Source: Saprospiraceae bacterium | GTDB lineage: Bacteria; Bacteroidota; Bacteroidia; Chitinophagales; Saprospiraceae | DNA length: 64,000 nucleotides | Assembly (NCBI GenBank): GCA_016714985.1 | Contig: JADKBS010000007.1 | Coordinates: forward strand, 283,715-347,714 | Direction of reading: 5' to 3' | In this document: one piece after another, positions 21,201 to 28,816 of the stretch | Layout of the letters: the number at the start of each line of letters is the position of its first letter | Position numbering within the stretch: the stretch's first letter is position 1 | Made by a program: the position numbers and the translations under genes | Notes under the pieces: generated by a model | The model's input: the letters and a program-made list of their open reading frames with translations, nothing else | What the model was told of the DNA's origin: nothing | The model's database searches: none

Positions 21201-22237
21201 TTGACACGATAAGCCCGCTGGCCGATGCCGGGGCACCGTTCCTGCTGAGTTGCAACGGACAAAACAACACCCTCGACGGCAGTGGATCATCGGGCAACGG
21301 TACATTTGGCTTTACTTGGAATACACTTGATGGCACGATAACCACTGGTGCCAATTCTGCCATCCCGACCATTTCAGCGCCGGGGACCTACCAGCTCATT
21401 GTTACTCAAAATAGCAATGGCTGCACCGCTTTGGACGAAGTGACCGTCGGTTCCGAACTTCCCGTTTCAACTCCATTGGTAACGCAACCACTTTGTACGG
21501 GCACGCTCGGAAGTGTGGTGTTTACAAACGTTTTGGGAGGTTTGCCGCCTTACGCTTACTCCATCAATGGTGGAGATAGTTATAGCTTGCAACCCCTCTT
21601 CACCAACCTATTGCCCGGCGGCTATGATCTGGCGATTCAGGATGCAAATGGTTGCAGCCAAACGACCAGCATAGTCATTGAGCCAGCAGTTCAATTGAAT
21701 TTGGAGATAGAACCTATCCAACTAATTGACCTTGGTGACAGCATCCAGTTGAACCTTGAACTGAACATACCCATTAGCGAAGTAGAAACCATTGAATGGA
21801 CACCAGCTGATTTCCTTTCTTGTGCTGACTGCTTGAATCCAATGGCCTTGCCATTGCAGACCATCAGTTTCACAGTGACAGTCATTGATAAAAGTGGATG
21901 CGAAGACACTGCGCCGATTACCATATTGGTCAAAAAATCCAATGATGTCTATGTACCCAATGCTTTTTCGCCCAACGATGACGGCATCAACGACAAGTTC
22001 ACTGTTTTCTCCAACCTTGATTTGCCTGTCAAAGTCAAAACATTCATGGTTTTCAGCCGCTGGGGCGAGTCTGTCTATGAGGCTTTTGATTTCATGGCAA
22101 ATGATCTGAACTATGGGTGGGATGGCTATTTCAAGGGAGAGGCGATGGATCCTGCTGTTTTTGTTTGGTATGCAGAGGTAGAATTCATAGATGGCAGTTC
22201 ACAATTATTGAAAGGAGGGGTCACCTTGGTAAAGTAG
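15281..22237 (+). CDS. Giant T9SS type B adhesin-like protein with choice-of-anchor L domain and 15 tandem repeats
   Basis: About 2318 residues from the ATG at 15281; a GTG at 15272 is in frame but less likely. Order: signal peptide; choice-of-anchor L domain at about residues 140-370 (GIPNGIILCTGDIADAAGPN ... FDYVFASEEYCEF); a Calx-beta-like segment (TEGVDFGVLPASVIIPAGQD); Ig-like and SprB-like repeats (LPAGSYQVTVTDGNGC); then fifteen repeats of about 82 residues from nt ~17740 to ~21450. Each begins [L/I]xC and contains GSSxG...Y.W.....G, then GxYxLxVTNxxNGC, suggesting one disulfide per unit. A final SprB-like unit and the CHU_C domain (VYVPNAFSPNDDGINDKFTV) close it. It is probably a secreted surface adhesin. 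The frame is intact over 7 kb. Confidence 0.93.
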   Translation: MRLILHTYTMAGLFLLGANFAASQSTTYLNLTGSQHREAIIFANQEQHIEVCGLTLGKTYQVWLNEPGGNPVIKLLGSTQAYSPSFSFVAAQNCHEFLAKKSNIAPSKSESTTWFSIGCKDCGKKGQAFDPGKIATQGVLSPQILINDIFLGGDCYEVSNLNAIGVGLGRGSFSDGNSTIGIPNGIILCTGDIADAAGPNNDDQAGLNIGGPSTDPDLEIFATANIQDVQGIEFDFVPTGNTVSFDYVFASEEYCEFVNTGMNDLFGFFISGPGINGSFSFNGENLATVPSTNLYVTIDNVNQLDNSAFFVPNRANCGATTNMTDIQYDGWTTVLTATANVIPCEQYHIRLVIADVGDGIFDSAVFLGAGSFNAGGDPETGNIEPSTGIQNFLEGCEPAHFTFYRDTDSDINQPVLIEITLLPSSTATEGVDFGVLPASVIIPAGQDSIVLPITLIADNISEVLESIQISVANGCECSSLEYSLTISDLPGFNAILPTVEVCEGNSVNLSPTISNGITGGAYTYQWSNGQITPSINITPTDGQLITVTITDQCGTEVLASTTANVIEIPSASLSAGGGNSCLGSASDEHVFSIEITGEPNWLISYTLDGITQSPIPVTSSPFQFSTSTPGSYIFTAVSTTTANCQGVAMGAANVFLGDIQNTVATTPIDCNTLGSITIATTGGSIPYLYSWSNGLPNSPNISGLPAGSYQVTVTDGNGCTALANGTIGSVPLISAVATASPVDCNTPNAGTINLGVTGGTPPYSFAWSNGLPSTQNQIGLGTGTYTVTITDGGNCTEVASATVTATSTLPTALAQANDSLDCEAVTIAVTGQGSELGNNINYLWTGPGIVGADDGIDIKVEEGGIYTLLVTNTSNGCTNTAIVMVEANQEVPVAQAIGGTITCLDGLIELNGGGSSQGANFTFEWTGTGIVAGGNTLNPTVNSQGVYTLTVTNETNHCEATTTAIVGIDISAPVADIEAPTQLNCTTTAFVLDGTGSSLGNGFGYQWYLNGSAIPNANSTSLQASNPGNYQLEVENLANGCKSEAAVIVSQDIQPPQANASVNGQLDCIQNSVALAGNVLGNANDFSYQWTTTNGVFNGSTTELNATAAAPGLYLLLVTSLENGCSDTAQVQVLQSNDLPIVDIVANGTLDCNTESLLLDATPSSQGAGFSFLWSTSNGSFLSGQNSLTPIVNAPGTYLLTIFNAANNCQTQGSVTVAPNDNTPTITIPTQPMIDCGNSEVNIEATIGNIPPSTNLSYDWSTSDGGVSGPVDGISIVATAAGTYTLVVTNEENGCTVEATVAVEADLAFPMAVISPPDTINCINSFIKLNGTASSQGANYSYEWTTSNGSILGSANVLNPTVDAAGTYHLTITNNTNQCTTIGQVTVYENLALPFATAQAIGELNCTNVELNMSGIGSSIGPAYAYEWNGPGIVSGGNTLTPLVNAPGAYQLAVTNLQNGCSAIVEAFLVQNTDAPIAEAGLNAELSCQSNTVTLNGNGSSLGPNFIYEWGSLNGIIINGATTLQPTVNAVGIYELTVTDTLNGCRASDLVQVTPDEDIPTVVIAQAPTLTCSMEEVILNATASDMGTGLVFDWSTQDGFIVTGNNGLQPTVNQPGTYLLTVTNTLNNCSGTANVVVDLDNDVPTAVAGQDGFLNCLENSLQLNGLGSETGTGITYAWSTGDGNISLGANTLTPTVDQPGTYQLLVTNITTGCTSSDVVVIGQDIELPTAVAAVPDSLDCITNQVALNGLGSSTGTQFQYGWSTLAGNIVNGANTLTPQVNEPGTYTLTVTNTANSCTETVEIEVAQNIAYPIAVANANGQITCNTNTVGLNSAGSSLGNDFSYQWITNNGNIVSGANSQSPVVDEPGSYTLTITNSENGCSSSDLVQVLADLAAPQVAIAPPSQLTCSIHQVTIQGTILQGANLSYLWTTADGNIVSGSNNLSTLVDEPGVYLLFVSNNANGCTTESQTTVGIDTISPLADAGAPFLLSCNGQNNTLDGSGSSGNGTFGFTWNTLDGTITTGANSAIPTISAPGTYQLIVTQNSNGCTALDEVTVGSELPVSTPLVTQPLCTGTLGSVVFTNVLGGLPPYAYSINGGDSYSLQPLFTNLLPGGYDLAIQDANGCSQTTSIVIEPAVQLNLEIEPIQLIDLGDSIQLNLELNIPISEVETIEWTPADFLSCADCLNPMALPLQTISFTVTVIDKSGCEDTAPITILVKKSNDVYVPNAFSPNDDGINDKFTVFSNLDLPVKVKTFMVFSRWGESVYEAFDFMANDLNYGWDGYFKGEAMDPAVFVWYAEVEFIDGSSQLLKGGVTLVK
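17740..21450 (+). repeat. Fifteen tandem ~246-bp coding repeats (PKD/Ig-like units)
   Basis: Protein-level tandem repeat inside the giant gene. Fifteen units can be counted by their opening motif: LDCEAV, ITCLDG, LNCTTT, LDCIQN, LDCNTE, IDCGNS, INCINS, LNCTNV, LSCQSN, LTCSME, LNCLEN, LDCITN, ITCNTN, LTCSIH, LSCNGQ. The units differ at DNA level, so they are old duplications rather than a recent expansion. Boundaries are approximate. Confidence 0.85.
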
Positions 22238-22751
22238 TCTTTGAGAGAATAGAAAATTCAAATTTAAATTTTTAGTATTTTTATTTTAATAATAAGATTT
22301 GATTTTACTAGGGTTTTCGAAGCCTCTATTTTCCTTGGTGCAAAAAAAACCAAAGAATATTTGAAAATAATATAAATACTCTCGTTATTTGTGCATCGAA
22401 CTGATCCAAAACGAAAATACGGAGCCAACTTAACTGGCCCTCCTTTTTGCTTGTAAGCATCCTATAACCCACTATTGTGCAATTCTCGCACACAGAATTT
22501 TCCCACGAACATATCCATTGACGGCGTTTGCCGTCTCAGAGCCTGTTTATGCTTTTGCAAATTGGGCTTGAACCTGCCTTAACGGCTTTAACAACACTGT
22601 GCATTCACTTACCTTTTGCGTCCTCATTAACACGAGTGCCGCCTGTCATTTTTATTTTTTAACCAACCGACTACACACGTGCTTTGGGCATAGCCAATAA
22701 TTTTCTTTATCTGCATGCCGACCAAGACACCGGTTCAACACATTTCTTGTT
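22238..22751. other. 514-nt intergenic region, no gene seen
   Basis: Very AT-rich at the left (22255-22310), rising to average GC. It contains two weak hairpins, ttggt/accaa near 22338-22355 and gacggc-gttt-gccgtc at 22520-22535. No coding frame, repeat family or clear promoter was recognised. Confidence 0.5.
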
Positions 22752-23900
22752 ATGAAAAATGCAATTATATGTTCATTCGCCCTATCCATGTTCATTTCAG
22801 TGCAGGTTCAAGCCCAATGCATCAAGGACATTCAGAACCTCATAGAGATGCCTGAACCTTGCTTTTTCATTGGCATGGTTGACTATGATAACCCAGCGTG
22901 TTTTGATGCAAGCCAAAGTTCCAACTACAAATACAAATGGTGGATTACAGCTGCCGATAACGGAGAATTCATAGCCGTGTACGAAGGCTTTTCCTTTCAG
23001 CATACTTTCAAAAAATTTGGAGGCTATAAGTTTTGCCTTGAAATTGACAGGGATGACGACCCCTTCAACACTCCTGATGTGGTGGATTGCGTCACCTACA
23101 CAACGTGTCAAATTTGTACAGAAGACCGGATTGACATTGAGTACGTCAACTGTCCCTATGGCGGTGGGTGCGATATCAATGTCATCAGCAAAATACATGC
23201 AGAAAATGTGGTAGGCCTGAAGCCAACTGCAAAAATCATATTCTCCTACAACCCTACCCCACAAGAACTATTGGGTGGAGTTGAACCTTATGACCTTGAG
23301 TACGACTACATAGCCGTGGATTTCGATGCCAATTCCGATTCCATTCAAATTTTCCAAAGCTTATCTGCCCCTTACAAGCGAGGTTGTTACACACCCAAAA
23401 TCGTTTTTAGCCTATTGGATGGCTATGGCGCACATGGGATGGATGGCGTTGCTTGTAGGGAAATTGTATTGGAATCTGACCAGATTTTCAGGTGCATTGC
23501 ATGTGGTAACGAAGATGGGGAATGCCGGGCCAGTGAGATGGCAACCGCTATTTCAAATGAGGATGGCACCTGTGATTTATTCACTTCCTGTAATTTGCTG
23601 AGAGAGGATGAAGCATCCATAGATGGCCACTCGGGCATGCACAATACGCAACAACTCAGGCTTTCGCCTAACCCAAGCTCTGACAACCTTCATATTGATA
23701 TTCCATTCTCGACAGCGGAAGATTGCCATATTTTGTTGCTCAACCCCCTTGGCCAGCAGGTGCTGAAGCTGTCATTACCTGCAGGTGAAAAACATACTGA
23801 CCTTGACGTCAGCCAACTTACAAGCGGGCTTTATATCGTGGCTATTCTTGAAAATGGCCGGATTGCACAGTCCTCGCAAGTTATGGTTTCCAATTTTTAG
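22752..23900 (+). CDS. T9SS type A sorting-domain secreted protein, function unknown
   Basis: 382 residues; signal peptide MKNAIICSFALSMFISVQVQA. The N-terminal part has a PKD-like stretch (YKYKWWITAADNGEFIAVYE ... FKKFGGYKFCLEI) and many cysteines (CVTYTTCQICTEDR, CPYGGGC, CIACGNEDGEC), suggesting disulfide-stabilised extracellular structure. The last ~75 residues are a type A sorting domain (LRLSPNPSSDNLHIDIPF ... LNPLGQQVLKLSLPAG ... LTSGLYIVAILENG), so it should cross the outer membrane by the T9SS and have this tail cleaved. It follows the giant adhesin-like gene after a 514-nt gap and precedes a strong terminator. No enzymatic motif is visible. Confidence 0.88.
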   Translation: MKNAIICSFALSMFISVQVQAQCIKDIQNLIEMPEPCFFIGMVDYDNPACFDASQSSNYKYKWWITAADNGEFIAVYEGFSFQHTFKKFGGYKFCLEIDRDDDPFNTPDVVDCVTYTTCQICTEDRIDIEYVNCPYGGGCDINVISKIHAENVVGLKPTAKIIFSYNPTPQELLGGVEPYDLEYDYIAVDFDANSDSIQIFQSLSAPYKRGCYTPKIVFSLLDGYGAHGMDGVACREIVLESDQIFRCIACGNEDGECRASEMATAISNEDGTCDLFTSCNLLREDEASIDGHSGMHNTQQLRLSPNPSSDNLHIDIPFSTAEDCHILLLNPLGQQVLKLSLPAGEKHTDLDVSQLTSGLYIVAILENGRIAQSSQVMVSNF

Positions 23901-23974
23901 TTTAATCCATACCAAAAGCCAATCTGTAGATAAACACTCATCCCTTTTCCTTCTCAGTGATAAAATTCCATCGA

Positions 23975-24003
23975 GCCGCTCCATTTTGGGGCGGCATTTT
24001 TTA
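23975..24003 (+). terminator. Rho-independent terminator
   Basis: Stem gccgctcc / ggggcggc (8 bp with one G-T pair), loop atttt, followed by attttttt. It is 75 nt past the T9SS gene stop and just before the convergent gene ending at 24014. Confidence 0.85.
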
Positions 24004-24013
24004 TGAAGCCTGT

Positions 24014-24658
24014 TCAGAAACTCCAAGCAAGCCCAAACCTTAGGAAGAACTGCAACTTGAGCAGATAAAAGTCCTGGGCACCTCGCAATTCATCTGGAAT
24101 GAATTCATTGAAAACGTATTCATCCCTAACTGCCAAGTTCAGCACATCGCAATAGGGCGAAAAGTCAAAATAAAGGTTTTTGTACAGTTGGTACTCAAGG
24201 TGTGGATTCAAGGCAAAACCAAGTCCGAGAACCTTGTTTTCAGTTGGTGACCCGTTCGGATTTAGTCCGTTCAATTGTTCCACGCCGTAATATCCCCTTG
24301 CTGAGATACCAGCCAAAAAACGAAATGAACTGTTCGGATTCCTTGTGAAGATTTTGCCGTACTCATATTTTGCACCAATGGAGAATCGAGCATCCGTTCC
24401 CTCATTTGGGGAAGATTGGAACAGGAAATTGGTAATTTCAAATTCATGGTACTTCCCGTTCTGGAGGGAAACAAGGATGGCAGGTGAAACCCACTTAAAT
24501 TCAAGTAGTTCTGTTGAAGTTCGATCAATAACAGGCACGCCCCTTGCGCCATTGGCCGCCAAGTGACCGTAAAGTTTGGCAGAGATTCTCATTTGGCCAA
24601 AAGCGAGCATTGGCGCTGCTGCCAAAAAAAACAGGAAAATCGTGCGAAGTACATTCAT
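24014..24658 (-). CDS. Predicted outer membrane beta-barrel protein, function unknown
   Basis: 214 residues. The ATG at 24658 overlaps the upstream stop as ATGA, which fixes the start and implies translational coupling. Signal peptide MNVLRTIFLFFLAAAPMLAFG. The remainder alternates hydrophobic and polar residues with aromatic girdle residues (FKWVSPAILVSLQNGKYHEF, ARFSIGAKYEYGKIF, HLEYQLYKNLYFDFSPY) and ends in Phe (FGLAWSF), as outer membrane barrels do. No family was recognised. It is second in a two-gene unit with an aminotransferase; nothing in either sequence links their functions. Confidence 0.75.
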   Translation of the reverse strand: MNVLRTIFLFFLAAAPMLAFGQMRISAKLYGHLAANGARGVPVIDRTSTELLEFKWVSPAILVSLQNGKYHEFEITNFLFQSSPNEGTDARFSIGAKYEYGKIFTRNPNSSFRFLAGISARGYYGVEQLNGLNPNGSPTENKVLGLGFALNPHLEYQLYKNLYFDFSPYCDVLNLAVRDEYVFNEFIPDELRGAQDFYLLKLQFFLRFGLAWSF

Positions 24659-25812
24659 GAGCAAACCGAATTTATTGCAGCCATTAAACGCATAAAATCG
24701 GTGCTGTCATTGTATAAATGCGGTGAAATCCTCATGGCCCCGCCCCGATAAGAAACATGCACGCCGCTTGATGAAGTCGCTTTTTTGACTGTTAACAAAT
24801 CAAGCCCTTGTGGCAACCTTACCCCAACCAGATGACTGCCCCGCCATTCTCGCTCCTCAATTCCGAAACCTAAATCCAGCATTTCTTGAAGGTACGGTGC
24901 AGCAATTTGCCGGACGTAATCCTGAATGTTTGGCACTCCCCATTCCAGCAATAGTTCCAATGCTTTTGATAGCATTGGAACTGCAATGAATTGGCTATTT
25001 TCACCCATGCAGTAACGATTGGCTGCAGGGTTATAGGATGGTTGGAAATTGGTCAAGTTCTCAAAATTCTCGCTTCCAAACCTGTTAATCCAGTTCTCCT
25101 CAATTGGGGTACCATTGTCAAACCGCTCTCCGAAATAAGCCAAGCCCAGGCCATAAGCGCCCATCAGCCATTTATAGCCTGCGCAGACCAAGGCATCTGG
25201 TTGTATTTCAGCGACATCAAATGGCAGGGCACCTACCGATTGCGTGCCATCAATGATGAGTGCCGCACCGACATCATTCGTTCTGTTGCGTACGGCCTTA
25301 AGGTCGAACAGCGTGCCATCCGTCCAGTGTGCATGGGGCAAGGCAACCACTGCCGTTTGCTTGTCAATTGATTCCAATACCAATTGATTCCACAACCTGC
25401 CACGACCTTCAATGTCAACCGGCCTCTTGACCACTTTAAGCGTTGCTCCATTTTCTTCAGCCAGCCGCTGCCAGGAATAGTAGTTGCTTGGAAAAATCTC
25501 GTCCACCACTACAATATTCTGCCCTCGGTGAACCACCAAGTTTTTTGCGGCGGAGGCAATTCCATATGAAACTGAGGGTACAAGGGCGATGCGTTGGGCA
25601 TCAGGCACATTTACGAGGCTGGCGAATAACTTCTTGAGCTTTTCTACTGGCTCAAAAAAATCGGGAATCGTAATTTCCCAAGGACGTGCTTTCCGTAGCA
25701 GCCCATTGATGCCAGCTTGTTCCACTGGCCTCGACAAAGGCGACATGTAGGAACAGTTCAGGTAGGAAACCCCTTCTGGGATGGAAAATAGGTGTTTTTG
25801 GCAAAGAAGCAT
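24655..25812 (-). CDS. Class V aminotransferase family PLP enzyme
   Basis: 385 residues from the ATG at 25812. A longer frame starting at 25863 would include part of a large inverted repeat, so I reject it. Fold-type I PLP features: ALVPSVSYGIASAAKNL (phosphate-binding turn region), ALPHAHWTDGTLFDL, ALIIDGTQSVGALPFD (Asp188 of this start, pairing with the pyridine nitrogen) and VCAGYKWLMGAYG with the likely Schiff-base Lys214. The family includes cysteine desulfurases, kynureninase and isopenicillin N epimerase-like enzymes. The sequence resembles the last group most, but the reaction cannot be assigned. Start and stop are coupled to the downstream barrel gene. Confidence 0.88.
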   Translation of the reverse strand: MLLCQKHLFSIPEGVSYLNCSYMSPLSRPVEQAGINGLLRKARPWEITIPDFFEPVEKLKKLFASLVNVPDAQRIALVPSVSYGIASAAKNLVVHRGQNIVVVDEIFPSNYYSWQRLAEENGATLKVVKRPVDIEGRGRLWNQLVLESIDKQTAVVALPHAHWTDGTLFDLKAVRNRTNDVGAALIIDGTQSVGALPFDVAEIQPDALVCAGYKWLMGAYGLGLAYFGERFDNGTPIEENWINRFGSENFENLTNFQPSYNPAANRYCMGENSQFIAVPMLSKALELLLEWGVPNIQDYVRQIAAPYLQEMLDLGFGIEEREWRGSHLVGVRLPQGLDLLTVKKATSSSGVHVSYRGGAMRISPHLYNDSTDFMRLMAAINSVCS

Positions 25813-25859
25813 GGCGGTAAATATTGAGCATTGGTCATTGGCCAATGAATTATACCAAT

Positions 25860-25936
25860 CCACTGCTGGTTTTGTCGGAACAGCTTACCAAAAGTTCTAA
25901 ACTTTCGTTAAGCTGTTCCGACAAAACCAGTAGTGG
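25860..25936. repeat. 28-bp inverted repeat with nested hairpin
   Basis: Arms 25860-25887 and 25909-25936 match at 27 of 28 positions (ccactgctggttttgtcgg at the start of the left arm, its complement ending the right). The 21-nt centre holds a second inverted repeat, aaagtt-cta-aacttt. It lies between two minus-strand transcription units. No T-run follows on either strand, so it is not a standard terminator. It could be a REP-like or small palindromic element. Confidence 0.85.
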
Positions 25937-25954
25937 CAGCATATAGCCCGCAAT

Positions 25955-27274
25955 TTATCGCTTATTGGGCAAATGGTAGCTGATGCTTAACTGCAAAAGC
26001 CGGTTGAAATCAGCAGTCTTGTTTTTAGGCAGAACGTCAATCAACCCATACCTGAATTGTGATGCCAGGCTCAGTCGGTTCGTAATTCGGTATTCTATGC
26101 CTACGGTTGACAGCAAATCAAAGGGCGCTACAGCATAATCGTTTGAGGTACCACTACCGTTTGATATTTCTGCATCGTTGGAAAATCCTTTACTAGTCAA
26201 AGACAATTTTTCAAACACCCCACCTCCCACATAATCCGATTTGGCATTTAGTAGAGCGGATGCGTCAATTCCCATTTTCAAGCTGAACCTGTTGTTAAAG
26301 GAGTAGGATAACCTCATAGGCACTGACAAGTAATGGAGGTTAAGCCCAGATTGACGGCTGGTTCGAACCACCGCATTTGAATTTGCGCTAACTCTGTCAG
26401 CGGCATCTAAGTTCGTACCATAAGAAACAACTTCTTCTGACACAGCGCCGCTGCCATCATATTGGTATCCGGCAAGCTCCACATTGAGTGGTTGTTGAAC
26501 AAAAATATAGCCTAGTCCAAATTGCAAGTTAAACTTGTTATTTTGTAAAGGATTACCAACAAGAAGGCCAACCCCTACGCCCGACGCAGGATTGTCAACA
26601 GAACGCATGTAGCTTGCTTCGATGGCCATTCTTTTGCTATTTTTTTGTAATTGCGTTATCACCGCAATACTGGGCGCTGTGAATCCAACGGGAAAGCTGG
26701 CCATCCCAAACTGCTCAAGCGCATCGCTGGCTTCGGTTACTGGTAAAGTTTCATCCGATTTTGCCAAGGATGTTTCAATAAATTCTTGAAGCTGTTTACC
26801 TGAATCATTAGTAGCTAAAGGTAGTAGGCTTTCTTTTCGCTTCGTCAATGCGTTGCCAGTGATTTCATTTGGCGATAGTTGCTCCCCAACATGGTTGCTG
26901 TGCTTGATTTCCCGTCGGGCATCTTTCGCTACATTGGAAGCGGCAATGTTGTTATTTGCTTTTTTAGGCAAATCATTTTGCCCATTATTCTTTGATTCCA
27001 AAGATGCTTGATTGCTATTGCCCATTGGGGATGCCTCCTCTGCTATTGGCTTGGAAACCTTGGTGGTTGACTGCACTGGTTTTCTATTCCAAATAGCATA
27101 GCCTGTCCCAACCGATACGACAAAAAAGCTCATCACCATAAGCCACAAGTACCAACCGAACCCACGTCGGCGATCTGCTCCCGTCGTTGGCATCTCCGCA
27201 TCAAGTTGCTTGCGCATCTCACCCCATGCGTAGTTGAGAAATGCATCGTCATTATGTATTCGTTTATCCTGCAT
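25955..27274 (-). CDS. Membrane-anchored partner of the ECF sigma factor with a barrel-like C-terminal domain
   Basis: 439 residues. The first ~45 are polar and cytoplasmic-looking, then one transmembrane helix (WYLWLMVMSFFVVSVGTGYAI, about residues 42-62), then a long Lys/Asn/Ser-rich linker (about 65-200). The C-terminal ~230 residues resemble a porin-like/PorT barrel (MAIEASYMRSVDNPASGVGV, FNLQFGLGYIFVQQPLNVEL, LHYLSVPMRLSYSFNNRFSL, LASQFRYGLIDVLPKN). It overlaps the sigma gene by 11 nt, so it is translationally coupled and in the usual anti-sigma position. No ASD/zinc anti-sigma motif is seen; the anti-sigma role is inferred from position. A helix plus a barrel in one chain is unusual. 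Confidence 0.7.
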   Translation of the reverse strand: MQDKRIHNDDAFLNYAWGEMRKQLDAEMPTTGADRRRGFGWYLWLMVMSFFVVSVGTGYAIWNRKPVQSTTKVSKPIAEEASPMGNSNQASLESKNNGQNDLPKKANNNIAASNVAKDARREIKHSNHVGEQLSPNEITGNALTKRKESLLPLATNDSGKQLQEFIETSLAKSDETLPVTEASDALEQFGMASFPVGFTAPSIAVITQLQKNSKRMAIEASYMRSVDNPASGVGVGLLVGNPLQNNKFNLQFGLGYIFVQQPLNVELAGYQYDGSGAVSEEVVSYGTNLDAADRVSANSNAVVRTSRQSGLNLHYLSVPMRLSYSFNNRFSLKMGIDASALLNAKSDYVGGGVFEKLSLTSKGFSNDAEISNGSGTSNDYAVAPFDLLSTVGIEYRITNRLSLASQFRYGLIDVLPKNKTADFNRLLQLSISYHLPNKR

Positions 27275-27845
27275 AGCTCCTTAAATCGTGTTGATTAATC
27301 AATTGCTTGAGTTTTTGCCGGGCAGTAGCCAAATGCCACTTAGAAGTTCCATCACTAATACCCAATTGCTCGCCAATTTCAGCATGGGAAAACCCTTCTA
27401 TCGCATACAGCTTAAAAACTTCTGCGCTGGCAGGTGGCAGCGTATCTACCATCCGGAGGATGTCCTCTGCATAAAGTTGACTGGTAGGACTGGCATGAAC
27501 GGGTTCATCCCGCTCTTCAAAAACAAGGAAATGGATGTATTTCTGTTGGTCACGGAAGTAATCGGCAAGACTGTGCCAAACCAACCTGCGCACCCATCCT
27601 TCCAAAGAGCCTTTGAAGGAATAGAGGTGGATTTTTTTGAAAACCCGCATGAATCCATTGTTGACGATTGACATGGCCTCGTCACGGTCATCGGTTCGGC
27701 GTAGGCACATCTCCATCATGGCAGGAAAGAAGCGGCGATAAAACTGCTCCTGCCAGAATCGGTCGTTGGCTACACAGCCTTTAACCAGATCCTCGTCGGT
27801 ATATGTCCTTTGTTTTAGCAAATGCCGTGGTTTTCGCTTGCGCAA
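27264..27845 (-). CDS. ECF-type RNA polymerase sigma-70 factor
   Basis: 193 residues. Region 2 is at about residues 20-95 (FWQEQFYRRFFPAMMEMCLR, DEAMSIVNNGFMRVFKKIHL, GWVRRLVWHSLADYFRDQ) and region 4 at about 130-185 (LPPASAEVFKLYAIEGFSHA, EIGEQLGISDGTSKWHLATA). There is no region 1 or 3, as expected for ECF factors. It should direct RNA polymerase to a small regulon in response to an envelope signal passed by the partner protein it overlaps. A barrel protein gene lies 10 nt upstream on the same strand (27856-28632), so this is probably a three-gene operon. Confidence 0.95.
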   Translation of the reverse strand: MRKRKPRHLLKQRTYTDEDLVKGCVANDRFWQEQFYRRFFPAMMEMCLRRTDDRDEAMSIVNNGFMRVFKKIHLYSFKGSLEGWVRRLVWHSLADYFRDQQKYIHFLVFEERDEPVHASPTSQLYAEDILRMVDTLPPASAEVFKLYAIEGFSHAEIGEQLGISDGTSKWHLATARQKLKQLINQHDLRSYAG

Positions 27846-27855
27846 AAAGGTTGGA

Positions 27856-28632
27856 TCACTTCCAAAGGCCGATTCCCACCCTAATCACGATTCTCCGATA
27901 ATCAATGTCACGGATTTCCAAATCTCCGTTGTAAAGTGTCCGCTCAAAATGGGCGCTCTGGAATCTTGCCCCTAGGTCCATGTAGATGTCAACTCCCTCT
28001 GTAGTAGCGGCCCTATAGCCGATGGCCAAGTAGCCCATTGGCCCGCCTTCGGCTGTTTTTATGTCTAAAGACTTGCGGGGAAAACCTAACGAATAGCCGC
28101 CACCAAGCAAGGAATAGAACCCGCCAGATTCTTTCTTTGAAGGGAACAAGGCCCTAAGTTCTCCAAACAATGGGTAAACCGTTTCACCCCTTCTGGAATA
28201 GTTGTCTATCCCAACACCTAAGCCTAAGCCAAACACATCGTTGATCTGCTTTCCAAAGACCTGTGAGAAACCAGCACCCAATGAAACACCCTCGTCGTCA
28301 CTGTTGCCGACGGCAAATGAGAGCATCGAATTGGCGTAGAGTCCACGTGTCCTCGCCGTTGGAAGCTCGTTCGTTTTGCGATTTGCTTCTAAAGTGCCCA
28401 GTTCAACTCCCTGTTGGATTTTTGAGACATCGGAATCCGCTATTTCCAGTTTCTGGCCGTCTTCGGTTTGAAACTTCAAGGTCTGGCCAGGCGTGTACTG
28501 TTGGATTTGACCCTTTAGTGCCTTGCCATCTTTCATGGTCACGATGTCAATTGTGGCAGTTTGAGAAAAGGCTGAATAAGGTGTGACTGCCACTATTGCT
28601 AGGAACAACACGATTAGCGTATTTTCTTTCAT
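27856..28632 (-). CDS. Predicted outer membrane beta-barrel protein, first gene of the sigma operon
   Basis: 258 residues; signal peptide ending near AFSQ. Residues 25-75 resemble a small beta domain (DIVTMKDGKALKGQIQQYTP ... FQTEDGQKLEIADSDVSKI), often seen before barrels in this phylum and recalling a bacterial SH3-like or DUF-type strand pair. The rest is barrel-like: SMLSFAVGNSDDEGVSLGAG, FGLGLGVGIDNYSRRGETVY, FYSLLGGGYSLGFPRKSL, YLAIGYRAATTEGVDIYMDL. It ends 10 nt before the sigma factor. The function is unknown; the operon context suggests an envelope component under, or sensed by, the sigma system. Confidence 0.75.
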   Translation of the reverse strand: MKENTLIVLFLAIVAVTPYSAFSQTATIDIVTMKDGKALKGQIQQYTPGQTLKFQTEDGQKLEIADSDVSKIQQGVELGTLEANRKTNELPTARTRGLYANSMLSFAVGNSDDEGVSLGAGFSQVFGKQINDVFGLGLGVGIDNYSRRGETVYPLFGELRALFPSKKESGGFYSLLGGGYSLGFPRKSLDIKTAEGGPMGYLAIGYRAATTEGVDIYMDLGARFQSAHFERTLYNGDLEIRDIDYRRIVIRVGIGLWK

Positions 28633-28816
28633 GAGTTAAGTATTATTTTAGGTGAAAAAATCCCTCACAAGGTATCACCCGTAACGCATCTGTGCAAATC
28701 CTACTACAAAAATCCATTTCCTTAACAGTCCGACAGACAGTTATCAATAGGTGAGAGGTTGGGTAGAACTTAAAAAGATTTAAAAACTGGCTCAAGAATG
28801 ATTGGATGGCAAGCAA

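Noticed and set aside
25813..25863. Upstream start for the aminotransferase gene
   Set aside because: The extra codons run into the arm of the inverted repeat at 25860-25936; the ATG at 25812 suits the family.
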